In this document: positions 58,301 to 64,000 of the stretch, in pieces
Numbering within the stretch: position 1 is the first letter of the stretch
How the letters are laid out: each line of letters opens with the position of its first letter
Assembly (NCBI RefSeq): GCF_009730915.1
Contig: NC_052489.1
Location: 24,669,916-24,733,915, forward strand
Origin: Dioscorea cayenensis subsp. rotundata
Taxonomy: Eukaryota; Streptophyta; Magnoliopsida; Dioscoreales; Dioscoreaceae
Length of the DNA stretch: 64,000 nt
Direction: 5' to 3'
Program-made: the position numbers and the translations under genes
Notes under the pieces: model-generated
The model's input: the letters and a program-made list of their open reading frames with translations, nothing else
What the model was told of the DNA's origin: nothing
The model's database searches: none

Positions 58301-61300
58301 ATTTCACAAATCATTCCAAATCAAAGCAGCATATGTACCCATCCAAAAATAAATACATGAATTGAATAATTAAATCACATATACATGTATTTCCACTATT
58401 CACAAATACGTATAATTATACAAAACTGATGTATCAATACGGTTATCATGGCACATCGTAGGAAAATAAATATAAGTATATTTCGACCTTATACGCAATT
58501 AAACATGATAAAATGAAGTACTTAAACATTTATTTTCAAAATACTAGCCATTAAACAATTATTTCAAAATAATAATAATAATTTATTTATTTAAAATAAT
58601 TGCCACTACCAACTCACCTGGTGTCCTTGGGTTTCTTGCTAGACCTGAAACTCCCTCCCAAGCCTAATCAACACCTAACAGGATAACATAATAAAATAAA
58701 TAAACAATTATGACAACTAAAAACATAATTGAACCCAACAGAAAATACATGAAAGTAATAACCGACTCTCTAATTGGGCCCACTCACTTCAATCGGTTCA
58801 AACCTGACCTTGCATAATCAAATTGGTCTCCAATTGCACTTAAGCCAACTCAATTTGGGCTAGACCATTCTGAACCAACCTGAACCAACCTCAATTCCAC
58901 TGAACCAAACTCAAATTCACTGAACCAGGTTTAATTAAACCCACTAGCCTTGAACCAACTTAATTCTTATACAAATTCTGTTGAACCAGCTTGGTTCAAC
59001 CGAACCCAATTCTCTTCCAATTGGTTCAGCCCAAACCTTTAGCCCAACATCTAAACCAAACCCAAATCAACTTCAACCAATTTAATTCAACCAAACCATT
59101 CAAGTCCAACCACACTCAACTTGATTTAATCAAACCCAGACCAGATCAATTCAATTAAACCCAACCACTTCAATTCTCATCCAAACCCAATTCCAATTCA
59201 ATTAAATGGACTTGGTTAAACCAAATCAAACTCAACTCAATCAATTCAATTCAACTCAACCAAATCAATTTGGCTAAACCCAACCAATTCCAATCCAACC
59301 ATCATCATTAACACCTTAATCATCATAATCATCAACTTAATTAACTAAACCAAACCCTAATCCCGGTGCTACGATGAATCTGCGATAAGAAACCGAAAAT
59401 CTCATCCTCCATTCAAGCTAGATTCATCACAAATACAGATGATTTTTTTCAACACAAATCGAAGCAACAATCATCTATAACCATTAAACATGTTTTTTTC
59501 CTACTCAAATCCATCATTATCTTCATCAAATCCATCAAATACACATATATACATGCATACATACACTCATTCATCAAAAAAATACACCAGAAAAAGCTCT
59601 TTCACCAACTAAAACCATCCCTCCCATGAGCTCCGTCCCGACGATCTCCAATCCTCCACCTCAAATCTCCCATTTTTTTCTCCTCATTTCTTCATAACTC
59701 TCGGGTTCATGTAGCAGAAATGGTGGAGAAGAAGATGAACAACACAAGTCTCTAGATTTTTTTCTCAATTAACTCTTCAGCCGAAATTCACTTTTTAGTC
59801 CCTGAAAAGATAATTTCTTACAAAACAGTCCCTGAAAAACTCCCAAATGGTCCTTGAATTATGAAATAGTATTCTCAAAAGGTCCTTTCAAATTACCCAA
59901 CGGTCCCCAGGTTATAACACAATATTTTAAAAAGATCCCTTCTATCTTACTTTTCAGTCCTCGGTTTCCATAAACATTTCATGTCCATCCTTTTCATTTA
60001 TTCTTTAACCCAAAATCTTTTAAAAACTTTTACATTTAAGTCCTTGTTCTTTCCACTTGGGTTTCTCACCAAAATTACTCTGTACAAAAATATTACTGCA
60101 ACTGTAGTAATACCCTGAATATATTTTTCCAGTAATTATCCAAAGGTTAAGGGTATTACATAGGGGCTTTGGGGAGCGTTGGTTGGGTTGGATCAAAAGT
60201 ATTCTTTTCTCTTCTAAGGCTAACATCCTTATCAATGGGTCCCCTAATGGTTATGTTCGCTATCAAAGAGGTTTAAGGCAAGGTGATCCATTGTCCCCCC
60301 TTTTGTTTGTGTTAGTGGTTGATGCCCTTGGTTCAATGTTCGCCCATGCGCTTAGGTCCAATGTGTTGGTTGGGGTGCCTTTAGGGGAGTTTGGCAATCA
60401 ATGTAATCTGCACTACGCTGATGATTTATTGGTTCTGACCATGGGTGGCCTTGAAGACCTAAGAGTGATCAAGCTCCTGTTACTAGTGTTTGAAGGGATG
60501 ACGGGGCTAGCAACAAACTTTTCTAAAACTTGTTTATACTCTACATCCCGTAACTCGCTTCCAGACTGGGCTGCGGCGGATACCTTGAACTGCTCGAGGG
60601 GGATGCTCCCGGTGATGTATCTGGGCATCCCAATTTCGGGTAGAAGGCCAAGAAGGCAGGATTGGGAGGGGCTCATCCTCAAAGTACGTGGCCGGCTGTC
60701 CTCATGGAAAGTGCAACATCTTTCGCTTGGGGGTCATCTTACTTTGGTTAATTCCGTCCTTTCGGCGATCCCCACGTATTGGATGTCCCTTTTCAGGTTA
60801 CCTTGTTGGGTTATCAAGAGGATTGACCGAATTAGGCGTGATTTTCTTTGGTCGGGTCCGGACATCAATCACCCCAAGTGTAGACTGGTGGCCTGGAAAA
60901 TTCTGTGTCGTTCTCGTGACCAAGGAGGCTGGGGTATCTTGGACCTTCATGGGTTTAACCGGGCCTTGTTAGGGAAATGGTGGTGGAAATTCATGTCTGA
61001 CACGGATTGGTGTGGTGCGAATGTCGTCCAATTTAATTATGGAATTTTTAGATGGAACATGTTCCCTAGGCTTTCTGGGAGGGTTTCCTTCTTCTGGAAG
61101 GGGGTGACCAGTTGTCTCCCGACCCTCAGAGGATGTATTTTACAAGGGGTTAGTACGGGTTTGGAGACATTATTTTGGAAAGATCGTTGGGTGAATGGTT
61201 GTGCCCCTATGTATCTTTGGCCTGAGGAATTCAGGTGTTCTCCGGCCCCCAATGGCACGATTAGAGAACTGAGATCTCTTTTAGATCAGGGGCCATTGGC

Positions 61301-61982
61301 AAGATTGGGGGACAGGAAATGTTGGAGTCTGACAGGAAATGGTAATTTCTCCGTTAAATCCTTTTATAACTTCCTAAACGATGGTGGTATGCGGTGCCCG
61401 ATTGCAAGATTTTTCTGGCGTAAGGGGTGTCCTAAAAAAATTTCTATCTTCAATTGGCTTGCTTGGCATAATAAGATTCTCTCGCTGGAGAACTTGGCCA
61501 ATAGAAGATGTAATCTGCTCCCTTCTGCTACCTGTGTGTTGTGTCATGCGGGGATAGAAACGGTGGATCATCTGTTTCTGCAGTGCTCTTTTGCTAAACA
61601 GGTGTGGAATTATTTCGTGAGGATACTTTGTCTCCCGGATCCCCCCTTTTTCTTGTCCTTGGTTTGGGGATCCTGGAGATCTACTGTGAGATCGACTTAC
61701 AGGGATGTGGGAGATCTTGTTGTAAAGGCTATTGTGTGGAATATCTGGTTGGCTAGGAATGATTGCATATTTAATGTCAATTGCTTGTCTGTGCATGCTA
61801 TTATCATTAAAATTGACCAGATATTGTTATCCTGGTTCTCTACAGTTGCTGAGGGTCCAAGAGAGAAGATGGAGGATTCCATGGTTGCCATCCGCCGGAG
61901 TCTGGATTTTTTAGGCCCGAGGGTGAAGGAGTCAGGAGACGTCGTTCCTCCGGAGGAGATTCAGACTCAGATCACGGGCTGA
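55397..61982 (+). pseudogene. LINE ORF2: endonuclease, reverse transcriptase, zf-RVT (broken)
   Basis: Starts MNLINWNVRGLG. The apurinic-type endonuclease follows, with QETKLEE, VIYGPND, CGDFNAI, DRFL and GSDHVPIRLEV. Two in-frame TGA codons stand at 56561-56563 and 56642-56644, in the linker before the RT; reading resumes in the same frame. RT marks before the insertion are DKAPGPDGFP, DYRPISLIN, QSAFLKGRCILDN and DFSKAFDLVDW. The solo LTR at 57204-60160 then splits the gene. Marks after it are GLRQGDPLSPLLFVLVVDAL and the catalytic YADD box (CNLHYADDLL). The C-terminus is zf-RVT (FFWRK, NWLAWHNKI, CVLCHAGIETVDHLF), ending at TGA 61980-61982. The frame on both sides of the LTR is the same once one TAGGG copy is discounted. 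No RNase H. Confidence 0.88.
57204..60160. mobile_element. Solo LTR (2957 bp), probably Ty3/gypsy, nested in the LINE RT domain
   Basis: Starts TGTCACACCC and ends GGGTATTACA: TG...CA ends with a short imperfect inverted repeat. TAGGG is duplicated at 57199-57203 and 60161-60165. It contains no coding region, primer-binding site or second LTR, so it looks like a single long LTR. TGTCACACCC/GGGT.TTACA termini and length suggest a Ty3/gypsy chromovirus-type LTR (inference). A G+C-rich block at 57830-58070 contrasts with AT-rich sequence elsewhere. About 58780-59350 has many repeats built on AACCAA/CAATTC. Confidence 0.9.
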
Positions 61983-62207
61983 TTGTTTTAGTTTCTGTTC
62001 TTGCCGCTTAGTGGTGGCATGTGTCTTGGGGTTCTTTTTGGGGTTTCCTTCTCTCTCTGTTGTGCCACTTCTTGTGGCTTTTCTGTTGTTTCTGTTTTGT
62101 TCCCCTATGGCGGTTTGTATGCCGATAGTGAGAGTCCTGTAGTTCTGGTTCCTGTACTTGTTTCGTTTAATTGAAATGGTTTATCCACCTTTTCAAAAAT
62201 CAAAAAT

Positions 62208-63254
62208 TCCAAATATTATTATATGTAATATTTAGTTTTATGCTATAACTAAGAAAATGAATTAGAGCGTTGTTAATTGTTAAATCTCTTGTTTATTAAC
62301 ATAAAAAGCTTATCCTTATTTCATTGTACTATATTACATATGATAAATTATAAGCATGAATAACTTGCGAATATAACCATTACTTCTAGTCTAGGTGTCA
62401 TACATCAAATGAATGACAATGCTTCCTACATTAAAGTTCATGCTGTTATTTATTTTTTTCCAGTTAATTTGCAGTGAAATATTAGGTGATGCATTTTATT
62501 TTCTTCGAACAACTTGAATTTGATATATGTGTAATATAAACATGATAGGATGTTGGTGAAACCCAAAGTTACAAAATTACAATATACAATATCATAGATT
62601 AAATAAAAATACTATATTTTGTTTGTTTTACCATTATATATTTGAGCTAAATTTGAATATGGATACTATTAATATGAAAGTATCAATTATTTAGATACTT
62701 AAAAATTATTACAAAATTAGAAGTTGTTATAAATGGCAAAAAAATATTCAAGCAATTTTACACACTACTTCAATACAAAATATCATATTAAAAAAAAAAA
62801 AGATAAAGGGTCGGCAAGAAGAAAAAGAAACATATATGTGTGCACCATTTTTTTTATATAATTTTATTTAAACAGGTATTTATAATATTTGAGCAATACC
62901 CAATGATATTTATGTTTCTATTAAATTTGTCTTAAAATAATTTCATAGTTCATTACAGTTTTTACATATTTAAAATATTTAATAATTTAAATAAAAATAA
63001 ATTTGTTTTTAGGTAGCAAATTGGATTAGGATGCAAGAGGGCATGGTCCAATAATTAACAACTTGGCAAGACTGGCACCATAGACTTTGATTAATCAATT
63101 CAAGAATCCAATGGATAATTAATGACTTCATTTATAATCACTTCAACCCAACTTTGTTCCTTCTAGAACATCCAAAGGGATAACAAAATGATATGAGGCG
63201 AGTTCCAAGGAAAACAATTTTTAAAATAGTGAAACAAGATATTATAGAATACAA

Positions 63255-63300
<46 letters not shown>

Positions 63301-64000
63301 TTATTCTTATTATTATTATTATTAATTTTATTGACTTGTGACTAAAAAAATGTTAATAAATAAAAATATCTCAAATTTAAATCATTGGTTTTCTATGTGG
63401 TAAACTATGATATGATGTTAATACCATACAAAATTAATGAAATTTGAGTTTTATTTAATCATTTTTGTTTTAGTGAGATACAAGATCTTTTGTGTCCATT
63501 TGTTTAATATGTTTAAAATCCACTTAAATATATTAATAAAATCATAAATAATTTATATATTTATACACAAGAATTCTTATTTAAAAAAGAAAAAGAAAAA
63601 CAGAAGGTTTAATTTAATGTTTTGAAAAACGCGAGTGAGTTACATTAAAAACCAAAAATTCAAATTGTCTTTCTATCAGAACATAAATGAGAGCATTTAA
63701 CGTGCTCTTTTTTTTAGAATTAATAATTATATATTTCAAAGATTAAATGATGTTTTAAGTTAACTATTAAATAAAAAAACACTTCTGGGTTTTTCAAAAG
63801 CTCATCCAAACAAACCCTAAAAGTGCCTGGTCTAAGATCCAAAGTTCAAGGAACTTCTAGAGCACGTACAAAACCAATGGTTTTCATTTCAGTTTTGTCT
63901 TAAATTTATTTTAAAAAATATTAAATTTGATTACACTTAAGTCCAAACCAATCAATCCGGCCATACATTGATATATCAAGTTATTTTTTAATTAATCACA
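62208..64000. other. AT-rich intergenic DNA with a (TTA)n microsatellite
   Basis: No gene seen. A long imperfect (ATT)n/(TTA)n array runs at 63254-63324 with a few TTC interruptions. Confidence 0.55.

Larger units (their letters stand above)
52691..62207 (+). mobile_element. Nearly full-length LINE (non-LTR retrotransposon), interrupted by a solo LTR
   Basis: Order of parts: short 5' leader, ORF1 (52723-55146), a 250-bp spacer, ORF2 with endonuclease, reverse transcriptase and zf-RVT domains (55397-57203 and 60161-61982), and a 3' untranslated end GGTTTATCCACCTTTTCAAA with an A-rich tail near 62195-62207. The domain set is that of plant L1-like LINEs without an RNase H domain. The 5' boundary is approximate, because I could not find a target duplication. 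ORF2 carries two in-frame TGA codons and a 2957-bp LTR insertion, so this copy is not autonomous. Without the solo LTR it would be about 6.5 kb. Confidence 0.85.

Noticed and set aside
63254-63324. CRISPR-like or satellite array
   Set aside because: It is a simple (TTA)n microsatellite with no spacers.

Overview
This is a stretch of a plant (angiosperm) nuclear chromosome. The evidence is AT-rich intergenic DNA full of microsatellites, multi-exon genes with short plant-type GT-AG introns, and plant-specific families (D-type cyclin, two-LIM WLIM protein, PADRE/DUF4228, DUF7950-like, CYSTM). Transposons make up much of the rest: plant LINEs ending in a zf-RVT domain, Stowaway- and Tourist-like MITEs, a hAT-like element, solo LTRs and a tRNA-derived SINE. 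GC-rich exons in some genes hint at a monocot, but I cannot name the species from the sequence.

Genes from left to right: a D-type cyclin with an LxCxE motif (1733-3135, +); a complete 14-exon nucleobase-ascorbate transporter (10986-14407, +); a small PADRE/DUF4228 protein with an MGNC N-terminus (16170-17014, +); translation factor eEF1B beta (19838-18313, -); a CYSTM protein (25758-26617, +); a single-exon DUF7950-like protein (28436-29224, +); a 17-exon coiled-coil protein (35923-43975, +); and a LIM-domain protein of WLIM type (45834-44835, -). I built the exon models by hand from splice consensus, frame continuity and remembered family sequence. They are unrelated single genes, not an operon or pathway cluster.

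The remaining DNA is mostly transposon-derived, and several elements can be delimited to the base by target-site duplications (TSDs). These are a 5'-truncated LINE at 6781-7521 (12-bp TSD), a solo LTR at 29752-30925 (TSD GTTAT), a hAT-like element at 31459-32449, a Tourist-like MITE at 34207-34774, Stowaway-like MITEs at 650-930 and 36772-37044 (the second inside an intron), and a second truncated LINE at 46913-47967 (12-bp TSD). The right end (about 52.7-62.2 kb) is a nearly full-length LINE. It has an 807-codon gag-like ORF1 and an endonuclease/RT/zf-RVT ORF2. A 2957-bp solo LTR (TSD TAGGG) sits inside the RT domain, and ORF2 is also broken by two in-frame TGA codons.

I found no previously undescribed multi-gene system. 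The most interesting points are the nested LINE/solo-LTR structure with recurrent Trp-to-stop changes, the GC-AG intron in the cyclin, a duplicated 5' splice site in the coiled-coil gene, a perfect 13-bp stem in a CYSTM intron, and a gene-less GC-rich island with an E2F-like site next to the cyclin.
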